A stretch of 34,948 bases of DNA from Clostridiales bacterium (GTDB taxonomy: Bacteria; Bacillota; Clostridia; Oscillospirales; Ruminococcaceae). Positions 8,861-18,639 of this stretch are shown here, piece by piece (the stretch's first letter is position 1; each line of letters opens with the position of its first letter). The notes beneath the pieces were generated by a model that was given only the letters and a program-made list of their open reading frames with translations, was not told the DNA's origin and did not search any database. Position numbers and translations under genes: made by a program. The stretch covers positions 1 through 34,948 of the forward strand of contig JAAYSW010000029.1 in assembly GCA_012523875.1 (NCBI GenBank), given 5' to 3'.

Positions 8861-9691
8861 TTAATTTAATTTCAAGAGCCTTTTGGCATTCTTATATAAT
8901 ATATTATTCCTGTCCTCACTCGTTAAATCTAATCTTTCAACAAGTGAAACTATATTTTGTGGAGAATCCCAAGGCATATCACTTGCAAAAAGTATGCGGT
9001 TTGAGCCATGCTTTTTTATCATTCTTTCCGCTTGCTCGTCACCTAGATAGCCTGTGACCGTTGATAAATCAAAATACAAATTTTCTCCTCTTCCAATAAG
9101 ATATTCCTCAACCATATCCCATTCTAGCATTCCTCCAAAATGTGCTAAAACCATCGTTATATTAGGCAATGCATCCAAAACCTTTGAAAAGGCATCAGGC
9201 ATAGCATGTACTTTTTTCGGCGAAATCGGATCAAACCCTGCATGAAAAATAATAGGTAAACCTAACTCTATACACTTCTCATAAATAGGAAATAAACGCT
9301 CCTCATCTACGAAGAAATTCTGATAATCAGGGTGCAGCTTTACCCCATAAAGACCCAATTCCTTTATCCGCTCCAATTCATCAAGTGCATCATCTGCATC
9401 GGGGTGAACGCTACCGAACGGAATTATTCTATCCGATTCCGATTCCTTTGCCCAGTTATTAACAACCCTTTGCTGTGATGGTTTAGTTGCTATCGGCAAA
9501 AGGACCCCCTTATCTATTGAAAACTTATCCATTTTTTTTATTAAATCCTTTAATGTGCCATCTGTGCAAGGCAAAATATTAGCTGTTTTCGGCAAATATT
9601 CTGTTGCATCCAATAATGTTTTTTCAAGTCGTCCCATTGCTCTTTCCACAATTTTATCAGAAAAGGCATGAACATGAAAGTCTATAACCAT
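8861..9691 (-). CDS. Amidohydrolase-family (Amidohydro_2-like) metal-dependent hydrolase
   Basis: DFHVHAF, GVKLHPDYQ, IIFHAG, MVLAHFGG, ILFASDMPW motifs. Start ATG at 9691 is an alternative to the upstream GTG. Confidence 0.85.
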   Translation of the reverse strand: MVIDFHVHAFSDKIVERAMGRLEKTLLDATEYLPKTANILPCTDGTLKDLIKKMDKFSIDKGVLLPIATKPSQQRVVNNWAKESESDRIIPFGSVHPDADDALDELERIKELGLYGVKLHPDYQNFFVDEERLFPIYEKCIELGLPIIFHAGFDPISPKKVHAMPDAFSKVLDALPNITMVLAHFGGMLEWDMVEEYLIGRGENLYFDLSTVTGYLGDEQAERMIKKHGSNRILFASDMPWDSPQNIVSLVERLDLTSEDRNNILYKNAKRLLKLN

Positions 9692-9805
9692 TTTAATCAC
9701 CAATCCTTATCTTGTAATATTATCACACTTACTAAGAAAATACAATACTAATTGATATAAATGTGGTAAAATGGTATAATAACTACAAGGATAAGGAGGT
9801 TGCTT

Positions 9806-10039
9806 ATGAAAACTATTACTTTTCAGGAGCTTATTGAGCTGAATAATATGCTTGAGGAGAATGATTTACAGGTAAAAATTCACATTAGGGATTCTTGCGG
9901 AGGACAGGCTTTCTGGATTAATAAGCTTGATAGCACCAATATTCCAACAGAAGTTTATGAGGTGCTTGAAAAGTTTTTTAACCAGAGAAACATTGACATT
10001 AGTTTCAATAATAAAAAAACAGAATTTTGGTCTAAATAG
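9806..10039 (+). CDS. Small conserved protein with RDSCGGQ motif (RDAC-family-like)
   Basis: AAGGAGG 7 nt before ATG at 9806; 77 aa MKTITFQELIELNNMLEENDLQVKIHIRDSCGGQAFW... Confidence 0.7.
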   Translation: MKTITFQELIELNNMLEENDLQVKIHIRDSCGGQAFWINKLDSTNIPTEVYEVLEKFFNQRNIDISFNNKKTEFWSK

Positions 10040-10076
10040 CTAAAATTATATTAAATATTTTAGATTATTAAGCCAG

Positions 10077-10110
10077 TTAAAAAAGCGAATGTAATAATCT
10101 ACATTCGCTT
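10077..10110 (-). terminator. Intrinsic terminator of fba; may also stop the convergent + strand gene
   Basis: AAGCGAATGTA-ATAATC-TACATTCGCTT; - strand followed by TTTTTT. Confidence 0.8.
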
Positions 10111-10128
10111 ATATGCTTTATTACTAAT

Positions 10129-10992
10129 TTAAGCCTTATTAACAGAGCCGAATAACTCCATTTTTTCCTTAACTGCATCCTTAATTGCATTAAACCCAGG
10201 TTCAAGCAGCTTTCTTGGGTCAAAGCCCTTACCCACTAAGTCTTTGCCTTCCTCAATATATTTTCTTGTTGCCTGTTGGAACGCCCATTGGCACTCTGTA
10301 TTAACATTAATTTTTGCAACCCCTAGTGAGATTGCTTTTTTTATCATCTCTTCTGAAATTCCTGTTCCACCATGTAAAACTAATGGCATATCACCAGTTT
10401 TCGCCTTTATTGCCTCAAGGGTATCAAAATTTAAACCCTCCCAATTATCAGGATACTGACCGTGAATATTACCGATTCCAGCAGCAAGCATTGTAACTCC
10501 CAAATCAGCAATTGCTTTACATTCCTCAGGGTCAGCTTGCTCACCAGTTCCAACAACACCGTCCTCTTCACCACCGATAGAGCCTACTTCTGCTTCAATT
10601 GATAATCCTTTTTCATTGCAAACTTCAACCAATTCTTTTGTTTTAGCAATGTTTTCTTCAATATCATAATGCGAGCCATCAAACATTACTGATGAAAACC
10701 CAGCATCTATGCAAGCTTTTGCTCCCTCAAATGAACCGTGGTCAAGATGTAGTGAAACTGGAACAGTTATATTCAACTCCTCAAGCATACCATTCACCAT
10801 ACCAACTACTGTTTTATAGCCCCCCATATATTTACCCGCACCTTCGGAAACACCTAAAATAACAGGTGAATTCATTTCTTGAGCGGTTAACAATACAGCC
10901 TTTGTCCATTCAAGGTTGTTTATATTAAACTGACCTACCGCATATTTACCATCCCTTGCTTTATTAAGCATATCCTTTGCTGATACCAACAT
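10129..10992 (-). CDS. fba: Class II fructose-1,6-bisphosphate aldolase
   Basis: 287 aa; YAVGQFNINNLEW, VSLHLDHGSFE, SIEAEVGSIGGEEDG, LVLHGGTGI, KINVNTE. Confidence 0.96.
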   Translation of the reverse strand: MLVSAKDMLNKARDGKYAVGQFNINNLEWTKAVLLTAQEMNSPVILGVSEGAGKYMGGYKTVVGMVNGMLEELNITVPVSLHLDHGSFEGAKACIDAGFSSVMFDGSHYDIEENIAKTKELVEVCNEKGLSIEAEVGSIGGEEDGVVGTGEQADPEECKAIADLGVTMLAAGIGNIHGQYPDNWEGLNFDTLEAIKAKTGDMPLVLHGGTGISEEMIKKAISLGVAKINVNTECQWAFQQATRKYIEEGKDLVGKGFDPRKLLEPGFNAIKDAVKEKMELFGSVNKA

Positions 10993-11105
10993 ATTTTAGT
11001 CCTCCAGATTTTATTTTAATGTTATTGCAAAAAGCACTAACTCTTATTGAATTATTATAACTCATTTTATTAAAAATTGCAATAAGTTTGACGAAAATTT
11101 ATCAA

Positions 11106-11852
11106 TTATTTTCTTCTAAATATTATTTCCGTCTCAAAACAGGGCTTATCGCATATTTTACCAATTAGGATTACCTTGTTTTCTTCTATCTCCCCATAAA
11201 TATCAATTATATCTCCTAGAATTGCTTCACTAATAAAGTTAATTCGAAAGTTTTCAACGTTCTGTTCAAAGAGTTGTTGAGAAATTACATCAACAGCCAT
11301 ATCTGCATAATTTCCGTTGTATACATGCCCGTTTCCATCTAAATCGCTTAATCGTACTTCTCTTTTTCCTAAAACATTAAGATTTTTACTAGAAATCTTA
11401 CCTATATCAAGGGCCTTACATTCCCTATCCATTATTTGCGGCATATTATATGGGAAGTTTTTTGGTTTAATTATATGCCTTGTCTTAGGATTTACTAATA
11501 CCCAACCAGCAGTTCCCTCCACATATTTTCGTCCTCCTCCTGCACCTCTTATTTCAAAACCTCTTAAAAACATAGCTCCCCTCTTACCTTTTTCCCAAGT
11601 GCTACTAAGTAGTTTATCTTGATTTTTTGGGTACTCAAATATATGAAAACTAACTTTTGATACAAGAAAAACCATGCCATTTTCCCATAGAAACTCGTGA
11701 GATAGACCCTTTTCTGTATAGTCATGCCCTGCAAGTTCAGCTGATAATTTCAGTATTTCCGATAGTTTAAGACGATTTTTATAGTCACATTCATAAAAAT
11801 ACACCCTCTTGCTATCAAATGTTTCACTTATATTTGTTATAATCTCGCCCAT
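11106..11852 (-). CDS. Acyl-ACP thioesterase
   Basis: 248 aa; hot-dog fold motifs; LSDLDGNGHVYNGNYADMA matches the acyl-ACP thioesterase catalytic region. Confidence 0.85.
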   Translation of the reverse strand: MGEIITNISETFDSKRVYFYECDYKNRLKLSEILKLSAELAGHDYTEKGLSHEFLWENGMVFLVSKVSFHIFEYPKNQDKLLSSTWEKGKRGAMFLRGFEIRGAGGGRKYVEGTAGWVLVNPKTRHIIKPKNFPYNMPQIMDRECKALDIGKISSKNLNVLGKREVRLSDLDGNGHVYNGNYADMAVDVISQQLFEQNVENFRINFISEAILGDIIDIYGEIEENKVILIGKICDKPCFETEIIFRRK

Positions 11853-11872
11853 TTTAATGCCTCCAAAATCTG

Positions 11873-11907
11873 AAAGGATACCCTTTTCTAACGAATTGGT
11901 ATCCTTT
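11873..11907 (-). terminator. Hairpin downstream of serS, terminator-like
   Basis: AAAGGATACC ... GGTATCCTTT inverted repeat; weak T-tract. Confidence 0.5.
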
Positions 11908-11935
11908 CTTATTATATTGTCTCTTTTTTATGCAA

Positions 11936-13207
11936 TTACTTAATGATATTCACACCCATATATGGCACTAGGACTTCAGGAATTGTGATGCTACCATCGG
12001 CATTTTGATAATTTTCCAGGATTGCTGCAACAGTCCTCCCAACAGCAAGCCCAGAACCATTCAGCGTATGCACAAACTGTGCCTTATCCTTAGAATTATT
12101 TTTATAGCGAATACCAGCACGCCTTGCCTGATAGTCTAGGAAGTTTGAGCAGCTAGAAATTTCTACATATCTATTATAAGATGGCATCCAAACCTCAATA
12201 TCATATGTTTTTGCACTTGAAAAACCAATATCTCCACTGCAGAGTGCAACAACTCTATAGGGTAATCCCAAGCCTTGTAAAAGTTTTTCAGCATCCTTTG
12301 TAAGACTTTCTAGTTCTTCATCAGAACTTTCTGGTGTAACAAACTTCACAAGTTCAACTTTATTAAACTGATGCTGACGAATCAACCCCCTTTGATCACG
12401 CCCCGCACTGCCAGCCTCTGCCCTAAAACAAGCTGAATAAGCACAATATTTTATTGGCAAAGAATCTGAGAACAATATTTCATCTCTATGAATATTTGTA
12501 ACAGGTACTTCAGCTGTTGGAATTAAAAAATAATCCTCATTAGCAAGCTTAAAGGCATCCTCCTCGAACTTTGGAAGTTGCCCCGTCCCCGTCATTGAAG
12601 CCCTATTTACCATGAATGGAGGGAGGATTTCTGTATAACCGCTCTCAGAATGAGAATCTAAAAAATAGTTAATAATTGCTCTTTCGAGCCTAGCACCTAG
12701 CCCCCTGTAAAAATGAAACCTTGCACCTGTAACCTTCGCTGCTACTTCGGGGTCAAGTATTGCTAAGTTTTTACCTAAATCCCAATGTGGAATGGGTTCA
12801 AAATCAAATTTAGTTGGTTCGCTATACTTCCTAACCTCAACATTTTCACTTTCATCCTTACCTATCGGAGTTGTTCCATGTGGAACATTTGGTATGGAAA
12901 GCAGCAGAAATTGTTGTTTTCTCTCCAATTCGCTAATTCTTACATCCTCTTGCTTAATTTTCTCTGAAATAATTTTCATTTGCTGCATTATTTCAGAAAT
13001 ATCCTCACCATTTTTCTTCATAAGAGGTATTTGCTTTGACACCTTATTTTGTTCTGCCTTTAACTTGTCTGTTTCAGTAGAAATTTTTCTTCTTTCAGCA
13101 TCAATTTCAAGTATTTCATCAATATAATTATCGTAATTCGTGTTCCTCGTAGCAAGTCCTTCCTTTATCTTGTCTGGTTTTTCTCTAATTATTCTAATAT
13201 CAAGCAT
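11936..13207 (-). CDS. serS: Seryl-tRNA synthetase
   Basis: 423 aa; [18 protein letters not shown] coiled-coil N-terminus, [48 protein letters not shown]. Confidence 0.98.
   Translation of the reverse strand: MLDIRIIREKPDKIKEGLATRNTNYDNYIDEILEIDAERRKISTETDKLKAEQNKVSKQIPLMKKNGEDISEIMQQMKIISEKIKQEDVRISELERKQQFLLLSIPNVPHGTTPIGKDESENVEVRKYSEPTKFDFEPIPHWDLGKNLAILDPEVAAKVTGARFHFYRGLGARLERAIINYFLDSHSESGYTEILPPFMVNRASMTGTGQLPKFEEDAFKLANEDYFLIPTAEVPVTNIHRDEILFSDSLPIKYCAYSACFRAEAGSAGRDQRGLIRQHQFNKVELVKFVTPESSDEELESLTKDAEKLLQGLGLPYRVVALCSGDIGFSSAKTYDIEVWMPSYNRYVEISSCSNFLDYQARRAGIRYKNNSKDKAQFVHTLNGSGLAVGRTVAAILENYQNADGSITIPEVLVPYMGVNIIK
12872..12887. promoter_or_regulatory. parS-like site inside serS: TGTTCCATGTGGAACA
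   Basis: 15/16 identical to the two parS sites at 15007 and 15045 (one central base differs). Confidence 0.5.
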
Positions 13208-13222
13208 ACTACATAATCTCCT

Positions 13223-14068
13223 TTAATTTTCTACTAACTTCTCCGCAATTGCTGCAAGATCTTCTTTATCATAAAACTCAAGAATCAATGCCCCTTTATT
13301 TTTTGAATAGTCGACCTTAACCCGCCTACCTAGGCGTTCATTAAGGCTTATCTCCATTTCCTTAAAGTAACTATCTATTTTATTTGGAGATTCAAATTCA
13401 GATTCTGGCTCATCTATTCTTGAAATTATTTTTTCAATTGCTCTTACCGTCAACTTATCTGCTGCAGCTTTTACTGCTAAGTCCATAAGCAAATCCTCAT
13501 CTTCAACAGAAACCAAAGCTTTAGCATGTCCAACGGTTAAATCCCCATCCTTTAGCATTTCTTGAACTTCTTTAGGCAAGTTAAGGAGCCTTAAAGAATT
13601 TGCAACTGCTGAACGAGAACGTCCAACAATCTTCGCAACAGCATCCTGCGTCATGCTATACACATCTATAAGTTCTTTATAGCCCATCGATTCCTCAATT
13701 GGATTTAGGTTTTCCCTCTGCAAATTCTCAATAAGAGAAATCTGCATTGCTTCAAGATCACTCAATTCTTGAATAACCACCGGCACTTCGTCCATTGCAA
13801 GCATCCTTGCAGCACGCCAACGCCTCTCTCCTGCAACTATCTGATAAGAATTGTCTCCAAGTGGTCTAACCAAAATTGGTTGGATCATTCCATGCTGACT
13901 TATCGATTCTGCGAGCGTTGCTATAGCTTCTTCGCTAAATCTTTTCCTTGGTTGAGAGCGATTTGGTTCTATTTCTGACATCCTCAATGTTCTTTTAACC
14001 TGTGCATCCGTACTATTATCATCAAACAAAGCATCTAATCCTAAGCCAAGACCTCCTGCTTTAACCAT
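13223..14068 (-). CDS. parB: Chromosome partitioning protein ParB (Spo0J)
   Basis: 281 aa; GLGLDALFDD, VAGERRWRAARM, ENLQRENLNPIEE, GHAKAL. Confidence 0.97.
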   Translation of the reverse strand: MVKAGGLGLGLDALFDDNSTDAQVKRTLRMSEIEPNRSQPRKRFSEEAIATLAESISQHGMIQPILVRPLGDNSYQIVAGERRWRAARMLAMDEVPVVIQELSDLEAMQISLIENLQRENLNPIEESMGYKELIDVYSMTQDAVAKIVGRSRSAVANSLRLLNLPKEVQEMLKDGDLTVGHAKALVSVEDEDLLMDLAVKAAADKLTVRAIEKIISRIDEPESEFESPNKIDSYFKEMEISLNERLGRRVKVDYSKNKGALILEFYDKEDLAAIAEKLVEN

Positions 14069-14087
14069 GTTTCATCCTCCTCATTAA

Positions 14088-14888
14088 TTATTTTCTAGAA
14101 AAAAATCTTTTTTTCTCTTTCCTAATAGGTGCTTCACCTAAAATTTCTAATCCTAAATTTTCATAAGCCAACGCACCTTTTGAATATCTATCATAATAAA
14201 TAACTGGTTTGCCATGGCTAGGTGCCTCAGAAATACGCACATTTCTAGGTATAGTAGTATCAAAAACTTTATCTGGGAAGTGTTTTTTCACCTCATTAAC
14301 AACCTGTTCAGATAAATTCAACCTGGAATCATACATTGTGAACAAAATACCCTCTATATCGATACCAGAATTATAATTAGCACGAACTAATTTTATGGTT
14401 TCTACTAATTGTGAAAGACCCTCTAGAGAGTAAAATTCACACTGAAGCGGAACAATTACACTATCACAGGCACATAAACCATTCAATGTAAGCAGGCTTA
14501 ACGAGGGTGGACAATCAATAAAAATGTAGTCATAATCTAATTTTATCGTTAAAAGCTGCATTTTAAGGCGATTAACTCTATTCTCAAGGTTAACCATTTC
14601 TATCTCACAACCAGCCAAATCCGGTGTAGATGGGACAACACTCACATTTCTAAATGATGTTTTTACGACGCAATTTTGAATCTTCTCTTTTCCAATAAGC
14701 ATTTCATATGCTGATGAAGTGAGCGTTTTCTTCTTTATCCCAAAGCCACTGGTGGTGTTCCCCTGTGCATCCATATCAATACAAAGCACTGTCTTGTCTT
14801 TTAATCCTAGATAAGCTGCCAGATTTACAACAGTAGTGGATTTTCCTACTCCACCTTTCTGGTTTGCAACTGCAAAAACCTTCCCCAT
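14088..14888 (-). CDS. parA: Chromosome partitioning ATPase ParA (Soj)
   Basis: 266 aa; ANQKGGVGKSTT deviant Walker A, DMDAQGN, FIDCPPSLSLLTLN. Confidence 0.97.
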   Translation of the reverse strand: MGKVFAVANQKGGVGKSTTVVNLAAYLGLKDKTVLCIDMDAQGNTTSGFGIKKKTLTSSAYEMLIGKEKIQNCVVKTSFRNVSVVPSTPDLAGCEIEMVNLENRVNRLKMQLLTIKLDYDYIFIDCPPSLSLLTLNGLCACDSVIVPLQCEFYSLEGLSQLVETIKLVRANYNSGIDIEGILFTMYDSRLNLSEQVVNEVKKHFPDKVFDTTIPRNVRISEAPSHGKPVIYYDRYSKGALAYENLGLEILGEAPIRKEKKRFFSRK

Positions 14889-14998
14889 GGTCTATTCCTC
14901 CAATCATATTTATATTTCACGACTAATTATAACATATTTCCTCAGAGAAGTAAACCATTTTAACTATTTATATATAATTTTAGTGGGATTAAATATAA

Positions 14999-15030
14999 AA
15001 ACAGGGTGTTCCACGTGGAACACCCTGTTT
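14999..15030 (-). terminator. 32-bp perfect palindrome containing parS; also positioned as a terminator for noc
   Basis: AAACAGGGTGTTCCACGTGGAACACCCTGTTT... symmetric 14999-15030; - strand continues TTTATATTTAATC. Confidence 0.55.
15007..15022. promoter_or_regulatory. parS site (ParB binding)
   Basis: TGTTCCACGTGGAACA, close to the known parS TGTTTCACGTGAAACA; between noc and parA. Confidence 0.93.
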
Positions 15031-15044
15031 AAGTTTTTATAAAA

Positions 15045-15060
15045 TGTTCCACGTGGAACA
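15045..15060. promoter_or_regulatory. parS site (ParB binding), second copy
   Basis: TGTTCCACGTGGAACA, identical to 15007-15022; 38 bp period. Confidence 0.93.
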
Positions 15061-15061
15061 C

Positions 15062-15883
15062 TTACTTGTTTATTGGTATCCTTACTCGATATTCTATGTA
15101 ATCTTCATTTTGCGTCTTACTCGAGTTAGCTAAAATCCCCGCCGCTTGCATTGTTTCAACAGCTTTATTAATTGTATTAACAAATATCCTTACATCCTGG
15201 AACACCTTACTCCGCCTCTTATAGCTCTCTTTAACTTCATTTTTCCCTATAAAGTCTTCTATTGCCTGTTCCGTTCTCTCTACATTGAGATTAAACTTCA
15301 CGACCCTCTCAATTATTTTCATTCTATCTTCCTTACTAGCCAACTTCAACAACGCTCTTGCATGCCTTTCTGTTAGGCTATACCTCATAATAATCTCTTT
15401 TTCTTCATCGGAAAGCCTAAGCAATCTCAATTTATTTGCAATTGTACTCTGTGCCTTGCCAAGTTTTATCGCTGCATCTTCTTGAGTCATTCCATAATAC
15501 TCGATTAGCTTTTCAATTGCATTTGCCTCATCAAAAAATGATAAATCCTGTCTTTGAATATTTTCAACAAGGGCTAGTACAGCTGATGCCCTATCACTTA
15601 TATCCAATATTATGCCCGGAACATACTCAAGTCCAACTAATTTTGCAGCTCTAAGCCTTCTTTCACCAGCAATCAACTCATATCGCGTATCAAACTTTCT
15701 TAATGTTAATGGTTGCAAAATACCATTTTGCTTAATACTCTCCGCAAGCGATGAGATATCAGCGTGATCAAACTCAGTTCTCGGCTGATGTGGATTTGGT
15801 ACAATTTCATCAATAGATACTTGCACCACCTTATTTATCTGTTTTTCTTTTGTAAATCCTAAAAAAGCAGCCATTTTAAACAT
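15062..15883 (-). CDS. noc: Nucleoid occlusion protein Noc (ParB paralogue)
   Basis: 273 aa; short hydrophobic N-terminus MFKMAAFLGF, then ELIAGERRLRAAK, ENIQRQDLSF, LGKAQSTIANKLRLLRL, TERHARALL as in Noc. Confidence 0.88.
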   Translation of the reverse strand: MFKMAAFLGFTKEKQINKVVQVSIDEIVPNPHQPRTEFDHADISSLAESIKQNGILQPLTLRKFDTRYELIAGERRLRAAKLVGLEYVPGIILDISDRASAVLALVENIQRQDLSFFDEANAIEKLIEYYGMTQEDAAIKLGKAQSTIANKLRLLRLSDEEKEIIMRYSLTERHARALLKLASKEDRMKIIERVVKFNLNVERTEQAIEDFIGKNEVKESYKRRSKVFQDVRIFVNTINKAVETMQAAGILANSSKTQNEDYIEYRVRIPINK

Positions 15884-15901
15884 CTCCTTTCATTTCTACA
15901 C

Positions 15902-15930
15902 AAAAAAGCTGTGAAGGTAAGTTCACAGCC
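15902..15930 (-). terminator. Intrinsic terminator downstream of rsmG
   Basis: - strand GGCTGTGAA-CTTACC-TTCACAGC followed by TTTTTTG. Confidence 0.8.
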
Positions 15931-16031
15931 CCTTCTATATTCAATTATACATCAACTGGGAAATTATTTCCACCAAAGAATTAATGCTAAAAAGGATATT
16001 TTATTATGATATTTATTATTGCACGACAAAA

Positions 16032-16736
16032 TTATAGGGGATTATTTTTAATCTGACCGCTATTTCTAGGATATTTTAGCGGAGTATGCGTTATTTTTCT
16101 TATGATAATTACTCTTCTTTGTTCTAAACCATCCAGATAATATCCAACATCATCAATAATCTCTCCACCTAAGGCATTAATTGCATTCTTTGCAAGAGAA
16201 ACATCCTCATTTGGACCCTTCATGGCAATAAAACTACCACCTAGCTTAACGAATGGTAAACAATATTCGCATAATTTCGGCAAGCCTGCAACAGCCCTTG
16301 CAACTGAAAAATCGAATTTCTCCCGATATACTTCCTCTTTTCCAAGCAACTCAGCACGACTATGAACACACTCATACTCAATTCCAAGCTTATTTTTCAA
16401 CTCCATAAGAAAATTCACACGCTTATTTAAGCTATCCAAAAGTGTAAAGTTTAAATCTCCCCGATAGAGTTTCAACGGCACAGAAGGCAAGCCTGCCCCC
16501 GTGCCAACATCAATAATGCTCGCTTTCTCTGGTATTTTTGCATGAATATCTAGTAAAATACTATCTAAAAAATGTTTTATAAATATTTCCCTTGGATCAA
16601 TAATTGCGGTTAAATTTATCTTTTGGTTATATCCACATAAAAAATCTGCATAAACATCAAGCTTTTCATATAAATTATTATTAAATTTTAAGCCATTTCT
16701 ATTGAAAATTTCCTCACAAATCTTATAATCAGCTAA
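16032..16736 (-). CDS. rsmG: 16S rRNA (guanine-527-N7)-methyltransferase RsmG
   Basis: Likely start MLADYK at 16736; INLTAI, IIDVGTGAGLPSVPLKL, ARAVAGLPKLCEYCLP. Confidence 0.95.
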   Translation of the reverse strand, partial: LADYKICEEIFNRNGLKFNNNLYEKLDVYADFLCGYNQKINLTAIIDPREIFIKHFLDSILLDIHAKIPEKASIIDVGTGAGLPSVPLKLYRGDLNFTLLDSLNKRVNFLMELKNKLGIEYECVHSRAELLGKEEVYREKFDFSVARAVAGLPKLCEYCLPFVKLGGSFIAMKGPNEDVSLAKNAINALGGEIIDDVGYYLDGLEQRRVIIIRKITHTPLKYPRNSGQIKNNPL

Positions 16737-18621
16737 CATTCTGCCTGCCTTTCTGCTCAAGCCATACAACTAAAATTGAAATATCTGCTGGTGAAACCCC
16801 TGAAATTCTAGATGCCTGCCCAATATTTTCAGGCTTAAGCTTATTTAATTTTTCCATTGCCTCAAGACGCAAACCACGTATTTGCGTATAATCTAAATCC
16901 TCAGGCAAAAGCTTTGATTCAAACTTCCTCATCTGATTAATATGTTCTAGTTGCTTTTTAATATATCCATCATATTTTATTTGCAAATTAACTTGTTCAG
17001 AAATATCATCACTAAGTAGCTTTCTTTCAACATCAAAAGGAGCAATTGTTGAATAATCAAGCTGTGGACGTCGTATTAAATCTGCTAATTTGCATCCTGT
17101 AGATAGCGGTGAAGTCCCTTTTTCAATGAGAAAATCGTTTAATTTGATACTTGGAGCAATATTTAGCTTACTAACCCGCTTTATTTCTTCATCAATTTCC
17201 TTCATCTTACTTTTAAGTCTATTATACCTCTCTGCACTAACCAAACCAATCCTATAACCAGTTGGTATGAGCCGCTGATCAGCATTATCCTGACGCAAAA
17301 TCAACCTATATTCGCTCCTGGAAGTCATCATTCTGTAGGGATCCTGGCAGCCTTTTATGACTAAATCATCAATAAGTGTACCAATATATGAACTCGCCCT
17401 ATCAAGAATTAACATTTCCCTGCCAAAAACTCTGCTTACAGCATTGATCCCTGCAACAAGTCCCTGTGCTGCCGCCTCCTCATAGCCAGAACTGCCATTG
17501 AATTGTCCTGCACCGAAAAGCCCCTTAATCTGTCTAAATTCAAGAGTTGAACGCAACTGGGTTGGATTGCAACACTCATATTCGATTGCATATGCAGGTC
17601 GCATAATTTCTATATTTTCAAAACCTTTAATTGTCCTTAGGAATTTCAACTGAATATCCTCTGGAAGTGACGTAGATAGGCCCTGTAGATAACATTCATC
17701 CGTATCAATCCCCATAGGTTCCACAAAAACCTGATGCCTATCCTTATCAGCAAAACGCACAACTTTGTCCTCTATTGAAGGACAATATCTTGGTCCAATT
17801 CCATCTATTCTCCCCGAATACATTGGCGATCTATGCAAGTTTTCCTTGATAATCCTATGTGTTTCCTCATTGGTATAAGCAATATAGCACGAAACTAGGT
17901 TCTTTATTGTACTTTTATCCGTTTCGAAGGAAAGTGGAAATATTTCTTCATCTCCACATTGCTCCTGTAAAACGCTAAAATCAATGCTTCTCCTGTGTGC
18001 CCTGCAAGGAGTACCAGTTTTAAATCGCCTTAACTCTATCCCATGTTTTTTTAAACTCTCATCTAAACCTTTTGCTGGAAGTGCCGCATCGGGTCCACTA
18101 TCATAAGAAGCCTCTCCTATATGGATTGTGCTTCTCAAGTATGTGCCTGTTGAAATAATTACAGCATTAGCGTAATAAATTCCACCAAGCGACGTAACTA
18201 CGCCCCTTACCTCGCCATCCTCCACAATAACTTCAGTAATTTCAGCTTGCTTTATATCCAAGTTTTCCTGCAATTCACAAACTCTCTTCATATAATTATG
18301 ATACTTTACCCTATCTGCCTGGATTCGCAAACTGTGAACAGCAGGTCCCTTTCCCTTGTTTAGCATACGGCTTTGGATAACACTGGCATCGGATGCTCTG
18401 CCCATTTCACCGCCCAAAGCATCAATTTCACGAACAAGATGTCCTTTAGCAGTTCCACCTATCGATGGATTGCAGGGCAAATTAGCAATTTGGTCGAGTG
18501 AAATCGTGAACATTACAGTTTTACAGCCAAGACGTGCTGCTACAAGACCTGCCTCGACACCAGCATGCCCACCACCAATGATTATTATATCATACTTCCC
18601 CATTTCAAAACTCAAAACCAA
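16729..18621 (-). CDS. mnmG: tRNA uridine-5-carboxymethylaminomethyl modification enzyme MnmG
   Basis: 630 aa; IIIGGGHAGVEAGL, CNPSIGGTAKGHLVREIDALGGEMG, GLFGAGQFNGSSGYEEAAAQGL. Confidence 0.98.
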   Translation of the reverse strand: MVLSFEMGKYDIIIIGGGHAGVEAGLVAARLGCKTVMFTISLDQIANLPCNPSIGGTAKGHLVREIDALGGEMGRASDASVIQSRMLNKGKGPAVHSLRIQADRVKYHNYMKRVCELQENLDIKQAEITEVIVEDGEVRGVVTSLGGIYYANAVIISTGTYLRSTIHIGEASYDSGPDAALPAKGLDESLKKHGIELRRFKTGTPCRAHRRSIDFSVLQEQCGDEEIFPLSFETDKSTIKNLVSCYIAYTNEETHRIIKENLHRSPMYSGRIDGIGPRYCPSIEDKVVRFADKDRHQVFVEPMGIDTDECYLQGLSTSLPEDIQLKFLRTIKGFENIEIMRPAYAIEYECCNPTQLRSTLEFRQIKGLFGAGQFNGSSGYEEAAAQGLVAGINAVSRVFGREMLILDRASSYIGTLIDDLVIKGCQDPYRMMTSRSEYRLILRQDNADQRLIPTGYRIGLVSAERYNRLKSKMKEIDEEIKRVSKLNIAPSIKLNDFLIEKGTSPLSTGCKLADLIRRPQLDYSTIAPFDVERKLLSDDISEQVNLQIKYDGYIKKQLEHINQMRKFESKLLPEDLDYTQIRGLRLEAMEKLNKLKPENIGQASRISGVSPADISILVVWLEQKGRQNVS

Positions 18622-18639
18622 TCACCTCCAAAATAAAAA

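Noticed and set aside
15957-15972. GGAAAT-T-ATTTCC near-palindrome upstream of noc as a Noc-binding site
   Set aside because: Half-sites are in the opposite order to ATTTCCCGGGAAAT and the spacing is odd.
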